Positions 8,172 through 16,364 of a stretch of DNA of 55,783 nt are shown here, one piece after another. The stretch lies in assembly GCA_025355465.1 (NCBI GenBank), contig JANXZO010000052.1, forward strand, positions 1 to 55,783, in the 5' to 3' direction. Under the pieces are notes generated by a model. It was not told the origin of the DNA. It did no database searches and was given only the letters and a program-made list of their open reading frames with translations. Made by a program: the position numbers and the translations under genes. Within the stretch, counting starts at the first letter, position 1. Each line of letters opens with the position of its first letter. Source of the DNA: Bacteroidales bacterium. Lineage in GTDB: Bacteria > Bacteroidota > Bacteroidia > Bacteroidales > FEN-979.

Positions 8172-9362
8172 ATGGCAAAAAGAACCATTGTTGCGATGCC
8201 GGGTGATGGCATTGGGAAAGTTGTCCTGGATCAGGCTATCCGTGTTTTGGATGCCGCCGGATTTGATGCTGAATATGTTCATGGCGACATCGGCTGGGAA
8301 TTCTGGTGCAAGGAGGGTGACCCGTTTCCGGCCCGTACTCAGAAACTACTCGAAACCCATAAAATCGGCCTCTTTGGTGCTATTACATCCAAACCGAAAG
8401 ATAAAACCGAAGCTGAACTTTCCCCTGAACTGAAGGGAAAGGGATTTGTTTATTATAGTCCGATCGTGAGCATGCGCCAGAAGTACGACCTTGATATCTG
8501 CATGCGTCCGTGCAAGACTTTCAAGGGAAACCCGCTCAACTTCATCCGCCGAGGTTTTGGTGGCGTAATAGAAGAACCCGTGATCGACAGCATGATCTTC
8601 AGACAGAATACAGAAGGATTATATGGTGGCGTGGAGTGGACCAATCCTCCCGATCAGGTGTATGATGCCCTGATGACCCATAAAAAGTTCAAAGACAATT
8701 TCTCCTGGTGCCCGCGGCCTGAACTTGCCGTATCCACACGCATATTAACTAAAAAATATACTACCCGTATTTTAAAAGCTGCCTTCGAGTACGCCAAAGC
8801 AAAAGGATTCGACACCGTTACAGTTTGTGAAAAACCAAACGTAGTCCGCGAAACCTCAGGCATGATGCTGAAGGTCGCCCAGGAACTGGCCAAAACCGAA
8901 TACCCGGGCATTAAAGTACAGGACACCAACATTGACGCCCAGATGATGTGGCTCACCAAGAATCCTGAAACATTCCATGTGGTGGCTGCCAGCAATATGT
9001 TCGGTGATATCATCTCCGATGGCTTTGCCGGACTGATTGGCGGACTGGGCTTTGCCTGCAGCGCAAACATTGGTCCCGAGATCGCGGTATTTGAGCCAAC
9101 CCATGGATCAGCGCCCAAATATGCCGAATTCGAAACATCCATCGTAAATCCCATCGCCATGGTTATGAGCGCCTGCCTGATGCTCGAACATATCGGAGAG
9201 AATGACATTGCCGAAAAGATATCCAAAGCCATTGCAGAAGTTGTTGAAGAGGGTAAGGTAATGACCTACGACATGATGAAACTCTCAGGGAAACCGGATG
9301 TTTTCAGCAAAGGAGCTGCCACAACACAGCAGATGGCGGACGCTATCATTGCAAAATTATAA
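8172..9362 (+). CDS. Isocitrate/isopropylmalate dehydrogenase family, likely isocitrate dehydrogenase
   Basis: A 396-residue cytoplasmic beta-decarboxylating dehydrogenase predicted to oxidise isocitrate to 2-oxoglutarate. It begins MAKRTIVAMPGDGIGKVV, the family start. It has MRQKYDLDICMRPCKTF, the substrate loop RQNTEGLYGGVEW (isocitrate-type NTEG rather than the isopropylmalate-type ELTGG), the metal site NMFGDIISDGFAGLIGGLG and EPTHGSAPKYA near the cofactor. The aconitase gene downstream supports isocitrate over isopropylmalate as substrate. Cofactor preference is undecided. The frame is open far upstream, but ATG at 8172 fits both the homology and the promoter at 8098-8127. Confidence 0.9.
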   Translation: MAKRTIVAMPGDGIGKVVLDQAIRVLDAAGFDAEYVHGDIGWEFWCKEGDPFPARTQKLLETHKIGLFGAITSKPKDKTEAELSPELKGKGFVYYSPIVSMRQKYDLDICMRPCKTFKGNPLNFIRRGFGGVIEEPVIDSMIFRQNTEGLYGGVEWTNPPDQVYDALMTHKKFKDNFSWCPRPELAVSTRILTKKYTTRILKAAFEYAKAKGFDTVTVCEKPNVVRETSGMMLKVAQELAKTEYPGIKVQDTNIDAQMMWLTKNPETFHVVAASNMFGDIISDGFAGLIGGLGFACSANIGPEIAVFEPTHGSAPKYAEFETSIVNPIAMVMSACLMLEHIGENDIAEKISKAIAEVVEEGKVMTYDMMKLSGKPDVFSKGAATTQQMADAIIAKL

Positions 9363-9389
9363 AGAGTTCGGTAACGAAATAAATATTCT

Positions 9390-9935
9390 ATGACAGACCA
9401 AGTATTGGCCCTTTGGCCGGAGTTGATGTGGATCGGTGATCCGGACCTCCGCGAAAAAACTGCAAAGACCTGGGAACTGGCGCTCGAACGGAGCGTTCTG
9501 ACACCTGACGACCTGAATAAAATTCCCTTCACCCTGCTTGCCGGACCAGACCTCAAGGTCTCCTTCATGGCACACAAACGGTGCGTGGTTCACGTAGCCC
9601 GCGATGCCGGCAACAAGATGAATGAATTTTTCAAAACCGACCTCCCGGTAAACATGGATATCCTGATCGCAGGCGCCATTCTTGCCGACGTTGGCAAGTT
9701 GCTGGAGTATGAGATGAAAGATGGCAAATCGGTTCAGGGAATGTATGGCAAATACCTGCGCCATCCCTTCTCCGGGGTTTCACTTGCCGAACAGTGCGGA
9801 GTTCCTGCTGCGGTATGCCATATCATAGCCACCCATGCCGGTGAGGGCGATATGGTAAAACGCACCACGGAAGCCTACATCGTGCATCACGCCGATTTCA
9901 TGACCTTTGAACCGTTCAGGGAAAGGCTGAAATAA
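9390..9935 (+). CDS. HD-domain protein with altered HD dyad
   Basis: This 181-residue cytoplasmic protein of the HD hydrolase superfamily lies between isocitrate dehydrogenase and aconitase. Recognisable HD elements are AHKRCVVHVA at 61-70 (first histidine), GAILADVGKLLEYE at 95-108, HPFSG at 125-129, H144 and H149, and the closing HHAD at 166-169. In most family members the second element reads HD, whereas here it is Ala99-Asp100. Phosphohydrolase activity may therefore be changed or lost, unless other histidines supply the metal site. Substrate unknown. It starts 27 bases after the upstream gene and is probably co-transcribed with it. Confidence 0.8.
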   Translation: MTDQVLALWPELMWIGDPDLREKTAKTWELALERSVLTPDDLNKIPFTLLAGPDLKVSFMAHKRCVVHVARDAGNKMNEFFKTDLPVNMDILIAGAILADVGKLLEYEMKDGKSVQGMYGKYLRHPFSGVSLAEQCGVPAAVCHIIATHAGEGDMVKRTTEAYIVHHADFMTFEPFRERLK

Positions 9936-9950
9936 TTATTGAAGGATTGA

Positions 9951-10412
9951 TTGATTGAATTATTGATTGTTTTTTGATTGTTTGATCTTTCGATAGTCAG
10001 TAATAATTTTCATTTTTTAACAATGGATAAGGCTGAATTTACCGAAGAGTTACTTATTCGAGCCAAATCATTTGCCTTAAGGATTATTAAACTCTTTCAG
10101 GCAATGCCAAAATCTGGCGAAGCCCAGGTGATTGGCAAGCAAATTTTAAGGTGTGGTACTTCGGTTGCTTCAAATTACCGGGCAGCTTGCCGTTCCAGAT
10201 CAAAAGCAGAATTTTTCTCAAAGCTATGTATTGTTGTAGAAGAAGCTGATGAGACGCTGTTTTGGGTTGAATTATTAATTGAATCCAGGATAGTATCAGA
10301 AAAGAAACTCGCGGCGTTGCAGAAAGAAACAACTGAACTATTATCAATTTTTGCCCGAGCTCGGAAAACTTTAAGTAAAACAAAATAATCAATCAATCAA
10401 TAATTCAATCAA
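9951..10412. repeat. 19-bp perfect inverted repeat flanking an S23-type gene
   Basis: TTGATTGAATTATTGATTG at 9951-9969 recurs as its exact reverse complement at 10394-10412. Both copies sit in longer GATT-rich low-complexity tracts (9943-9985 and 10384-10421). The pair encloses the four-helix-bundle gene at 10023-10388. This could form a long-stem RNA structure or mark the ends of an inserted element. Confidence 0.85.
10023..10388 (+). CDS. Four-helix-bundle protein (S23/23S rRNA intervening-sequence family)
   Basis: A 121-residue helical protein with the family signature: an N-terminal amphipathic helix (IRAKSFALRIIKLFQAMP), GKQILRCGTSVASNYRAACR near residues 42-61, then SKLCIVVEEADETLFWVELL near 68-87. 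The family was first noticed in intervening sequences within 23S rRNA genes (for example of Leptospira) and is scattered singly through Bacteroidota genomes. Its function is unknown, though its pentameric bundle suggests nucleic-acid or ribosome-related binding. Here it is not in an rRNA gene: it interrupts the isocitrate dehydrogenase-HD-aconitase run and is bracketed by an inverted repeat. ATG at 10023 fits the family. An upstream in-frame start at 9978 would lie inside the repeat tract. Confidence 0.9.
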   Translation: MDKAEFTEELLIRAKSFALRIIKLFQAMPKSGEAQVIGKQILRCGTSVASNYRAACRSRSKAEFFSKLCIVVEEADETLFWVELLIESRIVSEKKLAALQKETTELLSIFARARKTLSKTK

Positions 10413-10429
10413 CCAATAATTCTCTGCCC

Positions 10430-12232
10430 ATGACGATCATCGAACAGATCATAGCGAAACATTCCAACCAGGCTGCGGTAAAGCCGGGCGACATTGTTGA
10501 CGTTTTCATCGATACCCGGGCGGCCCGTGATTTCGGCGGGGCCAATGTGGTGAAGAACCTTCGTGATAACGGCCTCACGGTTGCTGATCCGGGGAAGACC
10601 ATCTTCACCTTCGACTGTAATCCCGGTGGGTCGGATCAGAAATATGCCGAGAACCAGCACAAATGCAGGCTCTACGCACGGGAGAACAACATTCGGATCT
10701 ATGATGTGGATTCGGGTATCGGCACGCACCTTGCCATCGACAATGGCCTGGCATGGCCGGGAAGCACCTTTGTTTCCACCGATTCGCATGCCAATATCAT
10801 GGGTGCCATAGCCTCCTTCGGCCAGGGAATGGGCGATCAGGACATCGCCGCAGCTTGGGCCAAGGGAGCTGTCTGGTTTAAAGTGCCCGCATCCGTAAAG
10901 ATCAACCTCACCGGAAAAAGAGCTGCCGGTGTGTCGGCCAAAGATATTATCCTCAACCTTCTCTCCATCTTCGGCGCCAACAAACTGCTGGGATATTCGG
11001 TTGAGATCTATGGTGAGGAGATGGAAAAGCTGACCCTTGCCGAGCGCATCACCATTGCCTCCATGGGCACCGAGATGGGAGCCATCATCATCATCTTCCC
11101 TACCTCTCCGCTTCTGCTTGCCGAACTCAAACAACTTACCGGTCGCGATTATCCTGAAGTCACCGCCGCTCCTGATGCAAAATATGAGAAGCATTTTGAC
11201 ATCGACCTCTCCACCTTTGTTCCGATGGTTGCTCGTCCGGGTCACCCCCACGACGATATCTCCATCGACTCGGTGCGCAATACAAAGATCGACTCTGGGT
11301 TCATCGGCAGCTGCACAAACGGCCGTATTGAAGACCTGCGGATCACTGCAGCCATCCTCAAAGGCAGGAAAGTGGCCCCCGGCGTGGTGTTAAAGATCGT
11401 CCCCTCAACCGATGCCATCTGGACCCAGGCCATGAATGAAGGACTTATCCAGACCTTCAAGGAGGCGGGTGTCATGGTTTCAAATGCAGGTTGTGCAGGT
11501 TGTGCTGCCGGACAAGTTGGACAGAATGGTCCGGGTGAAGTCACCATCAGTACCGGCAACAGGAACTTCGAAGGTAAACAGGGCAAGGGGTTTGTTTACC
11601 TGGCTTCGCCGGCTGTTGTTGCCGCTTCAGCTGTTGCAGGATATATCACCACCCCCGACCAGATCCCCGATCAGCCGGCCCTTTTCACTCCTGTCGCAAA
11701 AGCCGCAACCGAGGTGCGCCACGCAAAAGAGAAGGCACAAAAACCTACCGTCGTGGAAGGTACCGTGTGGATCATTCCGAAAGATGATATCGACACCGAC
11801 ATGATCTTCCATAACCGCTATCTCACCATCACAGATATCAAGGAGATGGGACAGTATGCGTTTGACAATCTGAAAGGCTTCGAGGATTTCGCAAAGAGAG
11901 CCAACCCCGGCGACATCGTCATCACGCAGAAAAATTTCGGCGCCGGAAGTTCTCGTCAGCAGGCGGTGGATTGCTTCCTCTCGCTGGGAGTCAGTTGCAT
12001 TGTAGCTGAATCGTACGGCGCCATCTATGAGCGCAATGCCATCAACGCCGCCATGCCAATCCTCACCTATGATCCGGAACTACTGGCCAAAGCTGAAGTA
12101 AAACATGGAGATAAAGTAAGAATTGATTTTGTAACCGGTGAACTCACAAACCTGACCAACCAGAAGCACACCCTGATAAACAGGTTCTATGATGCACAAC
12201 TGGCGATCTATAAAAATGGAGGATTGCTTTAG
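10430..12232 (+). CDS. Compact aconitase/isopropylmalate dehydratase-family hydratase
   Basis: A 600-residue [4Fe-4S] dehydratase predicted to interconvert citrate and isocitrate, fusing LeuC-like and LeuD-like parts. TDSHANIMGA at 117-126 is the active-site DSH segment. Cluster ligands are Cys295 (GSCTNGR), Cys355 and Cys358 (GCAGC). A linker near 410-440 leads to the swivel domain (about 445-590) with GAGSSR at 504-509 and YERNAIN. Classical aconitases are about 750-900 residues, so this is the short architecture. By eye, the Asp-His pair usual near the N-terminus is Asp62-Cys63 here (FDCNPG). The neighbouring isocitrate dehydrogenase argues for aconitase, but isopropylmalate or homocitrate dehydratase cannot be excluded. 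It overlaps the convergent acyltransferase stop by four bases. Confidence 0.85.
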   Translation: MTIIEQIIAKHSNQAAVKPGDIVDVFIDTRAARDFGGANVVKNLRDNGLTVADPGKTIFTFDCNPGGSDQKYAENQHKCRLYARENNIRIYDVDSGIGTHLAIDNGLAWPGSTFVSTDSHANIMGAIASFGQGMGDQDIAAAWAKGAVWFKVPASVKINLTGKRAAGVSAKDIILNLLSIFGANKLLGYSVEIYGEEMEKLTLAERITIASMGTEMGAIIIIFPTSPLLLAELKQLTGRDYPEVTAAPDAKYEKHFDIDLSTFVPMVARPGHPHDDISIDSVRNTKIDSGFIGSCTNGRIEDLRITAAILKGRKVAPGVVLKIVPSTDAIWTQAMNEGLIQTFKEAGVMVSNAGCAGCAAGQVGQNGPGEVTISTGNRNFEGKQGKGFVYLASPAVVAASAVAGYITTPDQIPDQPALFTPVAKAATEVRHAKEKAQKPTVVEGTVWIIPKDDIDTDMIFHNRYLTITDIKEMGQYAFDNLKGFEDFAKRANPGDIVITQKNFGAGSSRQQAVDCFLSLGVSCIVAESYGAIYERNAINAAMPILTYDPELLAKAEVKHGDKVRIDFVTGELTNLTNQKHTLINRFYDAQLAIYKNGGLL

Positions 12233-13095
12233 CGCTTTAGTTTCCAGCGGCGGTGCGACCAGAGGTAGTATTGCGGCTGTTCGATGATCACGGCTTCGAG
12301 CATTTTCATATAACGGGTGGTTAATTCACCCGTTTTTGTTTTGGCGGGATCGGTCTCAAGAAGCCTGAATTCAACAGTATAGTAACCCCGTCTCACTTTC
12401 TTCACCCAGGCAAATACAACCGGCAGGTTGTGTACACGGGCATATTTTTCCGGACCGTGCAGAACAGCTGTATCCTGATGCAGGAATTCGATCCAGTAAG
12501 CCAGCCGGGCACTCGAAGGACTCTGGTCGGCCACCATGTAAAAGATCGCCGGTTCCCCCCAGTTAGTATTGAACGTCTCTGCCGTGTTTTCTATCGATGC
12601 CAGACGTGAACGCCCTTTCACACGTGTTCTCCGGATGTATTCATCAATATATTTATTGGATAACGGTTTATAGAATCCGACCGGTTTGTGAACAAGCTGC
12701 GTGCTGGATGCAACACCCCCCCACTCCCAGTTACCATAGTGGCCTGCCACACAAATGACCGACCTGTTCTGTTTGTAAAACTCTTCAAGAACCTCGATGC
12801 CTGTGTAACGGTATCGCTTTACTAGTTCCTCTTCAGCCATGGTAAAGGATTTGAGACTCTCGATAAACAGGTCATTAAAGTGATGATAAAACTGTTTTGC
12901 TATGCGATCTACCGCTGCTTCGTTCATTCCTGGGAAAGAGTTCCTGATATTCTGATAAACAACATCCTTCCTGTATCTGACAACATAAAAGGTGATTAAA
13001 AAAAGAAAATCCGAAAACGCATATAACAGACGGAAAGGAATTACTGAAAACAGAACACTGAAAGTCCGGAAAAGAAAATATGTCACTCGGTCCAT
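12229..13095 (-). CDS. LpxL/HtrB-type lipid A acyltransferase
   Basis: A 288-residue membrane-associated acyltransferase of the lysophospholipid acyltransferase superfamily, probably adding a secondary acyl chain to lipid A. The N-terminal hydrophobic segment (residues 6-38) anchors it to the inner membrane. GHYGNWEWGG carries the catalytic H(X4)E, His119 and Glu124, and FYMVADQSPSS near 184-194 resembles the family's ADQ block. Length fits LpxL-like proteins (about 290-310). Its stop overlaps the end of the aconitase gene tail to tail. A TACCTTTG box lies 26 bases upstream of the ATG. Confidence 0.88.
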   Translation of the reverse strand: MDRVTYFLFRTFSVLFSVIPFRLLYAFSDFLFLITFYVVRYRKDVVYQNIRNSFPGMNEAAVDRIAKQFYHHFNDLFIESLKSFTMAEEELVKRYRYTGIEVLEEFYKQNRSVICVAGHYGNWEWGGVASSTQLVHKPVGFYKPLSNKYIDEYIRRTRVKGRSRLASIENTAETFNTNWGEPAIFYMVADQSPSSARLAYWIEFLHQDTAVLHGPEKYARVHNLPVVFAWVKKVRRGYYTVEFRLLETDPAKTKTGELTTRYMKMLEAVIIEQPQYYLWSHRRWKLKR

Positions 13096-13120
13096 AAATA
13101 ATCAAGATTCATTGAGCCGG

Positions 13121-13154
13121 CAAAGGTAAGGTTTTAATAGAAACCGTAATTTTG
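13121..13154. promoter_or_regulatory. Divergent promoter boxes, acyltransferase and lplA
   Basis: TACCTTTG reads on the minus strand at 13128-13121 toward the acyltransferase, and TAATTTTG on the plus strand at 13147-13154 toward lplA. No clear -33 TTG was seen for either. Confidence 0.5.
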
Positions 13155-13170
13155 TGTAAAAAAGGAAGTC

Positions 13171-14154
13171 ATGCTGATCATCAAGAGACACAACACCGAC
13201 CCTGGTTTCAACCTTGCTACCGAAGAGTATATCCTGAAGAACTTTGAAGAGGATTCCTTCATGCTCTGGAGAAATGGCCCCTCCATTATTGTAGGTAAAC
13301 ACCAGAACACACTGGCGGAGATCAATGTGGATTATGTAAAGCAGAATAATATCCGGGTGGTGCGACGGCTTTCGGGCGGTGGTGCGGTGTTCCATGATCT
13401 GGGCAACCTGAACTTCACTTTCATCCAGAAGGGTAAGCAGGAGAGCCTTATTGACTTCAGAAGATATACGGAACCCATCCTCGAGGTTTTATTGAAGCTG
13501 GGGATCAATGCAAAATTTGAAGGCCGGAACGACCTTACCATCGACGGCCGGAAATTCTCTGGAAATGCCGAACACATCTGGAAAAACCGGGTACTTCATC
13601 ATGGTACACTATTGTTTTCGGCGGTAATGACGGATCTTACGCAAGCCCTGAACGTCGATCCGCAGAAGTTCCAGGACAAGGCGGTAAAATCGGTGCGAAG
13701 CCGCGTGACCAACATCAGCGAACACCTCTCCGCACCGATGGATGTGATGCAGTTTGCCACACTGATTGAAGATCATATCGTGGAAAAATACCCCGATGCG
13801 AAGTTTTATGAACTAACCAGTGAGGATCATGATAAGATTCACGAACTTGTGCGTCAGAAATATGGTACATGGGAGTGGAATTTCGGTTATTCACCCAGAT
13901 ACAATTTCAAGAAAGTACTGAGAACGGAAAAAAGTGGTACAATAGAGTTTGACGCCGACGTGCACAATGGCCAGATAAACCACATTAAAATTTTTGGTGA
14001 TTACTTCAACAAATATGACACCGGGGAGATTGAGCAGGCACTAACCGGGGTTGCACACCGGGAATCCTCCATCCGCAAGGCGCTTGAAAACTTCCAGATC
14101 GGGGATTACTTTACGAACCTTACCATGGAAGAGTTTTTACAGGGACTTTGTTAA
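13171..14154 (+). CDS. lplA: Lipoate-protein ligase A
   Basis: A 327-residue enzyme that activates lipoate with ATP and attaches it to lipoyl domains of 2-oxoacid dehydrogenases and the glycine cleavage H protein. RRLSGGGAVFHDLGNLNF near residues 66-83 is the lipoyl-AMP binding signature. GRKFSGNAEH near 127-136 is the second conserved block, followed by HHGTLLF. A C-terminal accessory domain follows (about 245-327), so this is the full two-domain form. GGAAG lies a few bases upstream of the ATG. It leads a run in which the DUF1338 gene begins six bases after its stop. Confidence 0.95.
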   Translation: MLIIKRHNTDPGFNLATEEYILKNFEEDSFMLWRNGPSIIVGKHQNTLAEINVDYVKQNNIRVVRRLSGGGAVFHDLGNLNFTFIQKGKQESLIDFRRYTEPILEVLLKLGINAKFEGRNDLTIDGRKFSGNAEHIWKNRVLHHGTLLFSAVMTDLTQALNVDPQKFQDKAVKSVRSRVTNISEHLSAPMDVMQFATLIEDHIVEKYPDAKFYELTSEDHDKIHELVRQKYGTWEWNFGYSPRYNFKKVLRTEKSGTIEFDADVHNGQINHIKIFGDYFNKYDTGEIEQALTGVAHRESSIRKALENFQIGDYFTNLTMEEFLQGLC

Positions 14155-14160
14155 CACTTA

Positions 14161-14979
14161 ATGGCCCTTCAGATGAATTACGAGCATATTTTTAAACGGT
14201 TATGGACGGATTACTCATTGCAGAATCCTGCCACCCAACAGATTTACGATCTTTTTACCGGCGAGGGAGAGACCGTGATCAACGATCATGTTGCTTTTCG
14301 CACATTCCGTCACAAATCGACTGGGGTTGACAAACTCGCTGCAGTATTCCTGAATTGTGGCTATGCATTGAAAGGAGATTATCACTTTGAAGAAAAAAAG
14401 CTCTACGCAAAACATTATGAACATGTGCAGGATGCCAATGCCCCGCGGGTTTTCATCAGCGAGCTGCTGATAAATGAATTCAGTCCCTACTTTCAGAAAA
14501 CCGCTGCCGATTGGATAAATAGCATCCCGGCCGGGGTAATCAACTCAACCGATCTGATTTACGCCGGCAATGTTTCAGGAGTTCCCTCGATGGAGGTTTA
14601 TGAGAAACTCAGACAGGAATCGGAATATGGCGCATGGCTCTATGTAAATGGTTTTCGTGCCAACCATTTTACCGTCAGCGTAAACCATCTGAAAAAACTG
14701 AATTCCCTGGAGAAGGTGAATGTATTTTTAAAGACCAGCGGATTCCTACTCAACGATGCCGGTGGTGAAATACAGGGATCACCTGCCGAACTCCTCGAAC
14801 AATCGAGCATTAAGGCAGGTATGGTCAGGTTCCGCTTCACCGAAGGCGAATTTGAGATCCCGGGCTGCTATTATGAGTTTGCACGCCGGTACCCCGATGC
14901 AGAAGGCAATCTTTATGGCGGTTTTATCGCCAAATCAGCCGACAAAATTTTTGAATCCACAAACTTTTATAAAAAGTGA
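14161..14979 (+). CDS. DUF1338 (HglS/2-oxoadipate dioxygenase-decarboxylase family) protein
   Basis: A 272-residue cytoplasmic metalloenzyme. Members shown to act (HglS of Pseudomonas putida and plant relatives) convert 2-oxoadipate to D-2-hydroxyglutarate with oxygen. The expected ferrous-iron ligands are visible: His43 in DHVAFRTF, His169 (or His176) in NHFTVSVNH, and Glu239 in YYEFARRYPD. This is the short version typical of Bacteroidota. The gene shares the four bases GTGA with the start of the next gene, which implies coupled translation, and two genes on lies a D-2-hydroxyglutarate dehydrogenase-like protein. Family membership is firm. The substrate is inferred. Confidence 0.88.
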   Translation: MALQMNYEHIFKRLWTDYSLQNPATQQIYDLFTGEGETVINDHVAFRTFRHKSTGVDKLAAVFLNCGYALKGDYHFEEKKLYAKHYEHVQDANAPRVFISELLINEFSPYFQKTAADWINSIPAGVINSTDLIYAGNVSGVPSMEVYEKLRQESEYGAWLYVNGFRANHFTVSVNHLKKLNSLEKVNVFLKTSGFLLNDAGGEIQGSPAELLEQSSIKAGMVRFRFTEGEFEIPGCYYEFARRYPDAEGNLYGGFIAKSADKIFESTNFYKK

Positions 14980-16364
14980 AGAACCTGATTGCACTTCTCA
15001 TTACGGGCATCCTCTTCCAGTTCAGTTCATCCTGCAGCCAGGGCAACGGCAACCAGAATCAGCGCAGGAACTTTCCGGAATCGGGCAAAATCCATGAAAA
15101 TATTGTTTGCCAGGCAGCACCCGGATTCTCCTATGCCCTCTACCTGCCCAAGGCATTTCCCGGCACAAAATCATGGCCGGTGATTCTTATGTTCGATCCG
15201 CATGGCGCCGGATCGCTGCCTGTCACCAACTATAAAGTCCTGGCCGAAAAGTATGGATATATTATCGCGGGATCCAACAATTCCAAGAACGGCCTGGCAC
15301 CTGAGCAGACAGGCAATATCCTGAATGCCCTCTTTGATGAGGTTCGTCAGGAATATCCATTGGATACCGGCAGAATTTACACTGCAGGATTTTCCGGAGG
15401 TTCACGGGTGGCCGGACTCGCCGCCATGTTCCGTAAGGATGTTCGCGGCGTGATTGGTTGCGGGGCCGGATTACCGGGCGTTGAGCAGCCTCCGGTATTC
15501 CGGTTTGATTACTTTGGCATTGCCGGGATGGCCGACTTTAACATGACAGAGCTGGTGCAACTGGACGAGACCTTTAATCAGGCCGGCTTGCGCCACTTTG
15601 TAGAAACATACCCCGGAAAACATGCCTGGCCACCCGCCCCGGTTATGGAAGACGGAATTCTCTGGCACCACTTCAATGCCATGAAAGATGGCAGAGCCCC
15701 AAAGGATGAAAACCTCGTGAGGCGATTCGGCGACTCGATTTCCGGGCGCATGGAAGCGATGAAAAGCCGGGGGAATTTTATCGGTCAGGCCGACCTCAAC
15801 CGGATGGCAATCAGTTTTCTGGAAGGTCTTACGCCGGTTGATAAATACAAACAACAGCTTGCTGCAACAGAAAGTTCGGCAGGTTACCGGAAGCAGGTCG
15901 TAGTGCGAAATGACCTCCTTAAAAAAGAGCAGGCTGAACAACAGGAATTGATGCAGGCACTTTTCACCAAAGACCTGCCCTGGTGGAACAATAAAATCCG
16001 TGACTATGACCTGAAGATGAAAAGATCATCTTCGCCTGACGATACCCTGATGATCGCCCGGGTTAGGGCCTATGTGAGCCTTTTGTGTTATTCCAATGTG
16101 AACGCTGCCATGAAACAGAACAACCATGAGATGGCCGGTAAGCTGGTTGTAATTTACGAACTTGTGGAACCGTCAAACCCTGAACCCAATTACCTTACTG
16201 CTGTTCTCAGGTCGTGGGCAAGTGACTCCACAGCCTGTTTCAATGAGCTTGGCAAGGCAATATCGAAAGGGTTTTCAGACAAAGGCCGGATCAGGCAGCA
16301 GCGGGAATTCGAAAACTACAGAAACAGTCCGCGCTTCTTTGACCTCATAAAAAAAATGAAATAA
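14976..16364 (+). CDS. Lipoprotein with alpha/beta-hydrolase domain
   Basis: A 462-residue protein starting at a GTG that overlaps the upstream stop. The signal peptide (residues 1-19) ends at a plausible lipobox with Cys20, so it is probably an envelope lipoprotein. Residues about 50-235 read as an alpha/beta-hydrolase of the esterase/dienelactone-hydrolase kind: a WPVILMFDPHGAG oxyanion region, the nucleophile elbow GFSGGSR near residue 140, and a late His in GKHAWPP. The C-terminal half is helical and has no recognised domain. Substrate unknown. Its stop shares one base (TAATG) with the start of the following dehydrogenase, so it lies within a tightly coupled operon. Confidence 0.7.
   Translation: MKNLIALLITGILFQFSSSCSQGNGNQNQRRNFPESGKIHENIVCQAAPGFSYALYLPKAFPGTKSWPVILMFDPHGAGSLPVTNYKVLAEKYGYIIAGSNNSKNGLAPEQTGNILNALFDEVRQEYPLDTGRIYTAGFSGGSRVAGLAAMFRKDVRGVIGCGAGLPGVEQPPVFRFDYFGIAGMADFNMTELVQLDETFNQAGLRHFVETYPGKHAWPPAPVMEDGILWHHFNAMKDGRAPKDENLVRRFGDSISGRMEAMKSRGNFIGQADLNRMAISFLEGLTPVDKYKQQLAATESSAGYRKQVVVRNDLLKKEQAEQQELMQALFTKDLPWWNNKIRDYDLKMKRSSSPDDTLMIARVRAYVSLLCYSNVNAAMKQNNHEMAGKLVVIYELVEPSNPEPNYLTAVLRSWASDSTACFNELGKAISKGFSDKGRIRQQREFENYRNSPRFFDLIKKMK

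Noticed and set aside
10409-11251. Long open frame antisense to the aconitase gene (280 codons)
   Set aside because: It lies fully opposite a gene with clear catalytic motifs, contains no known motif, and arises from codon bias of the sense strand.
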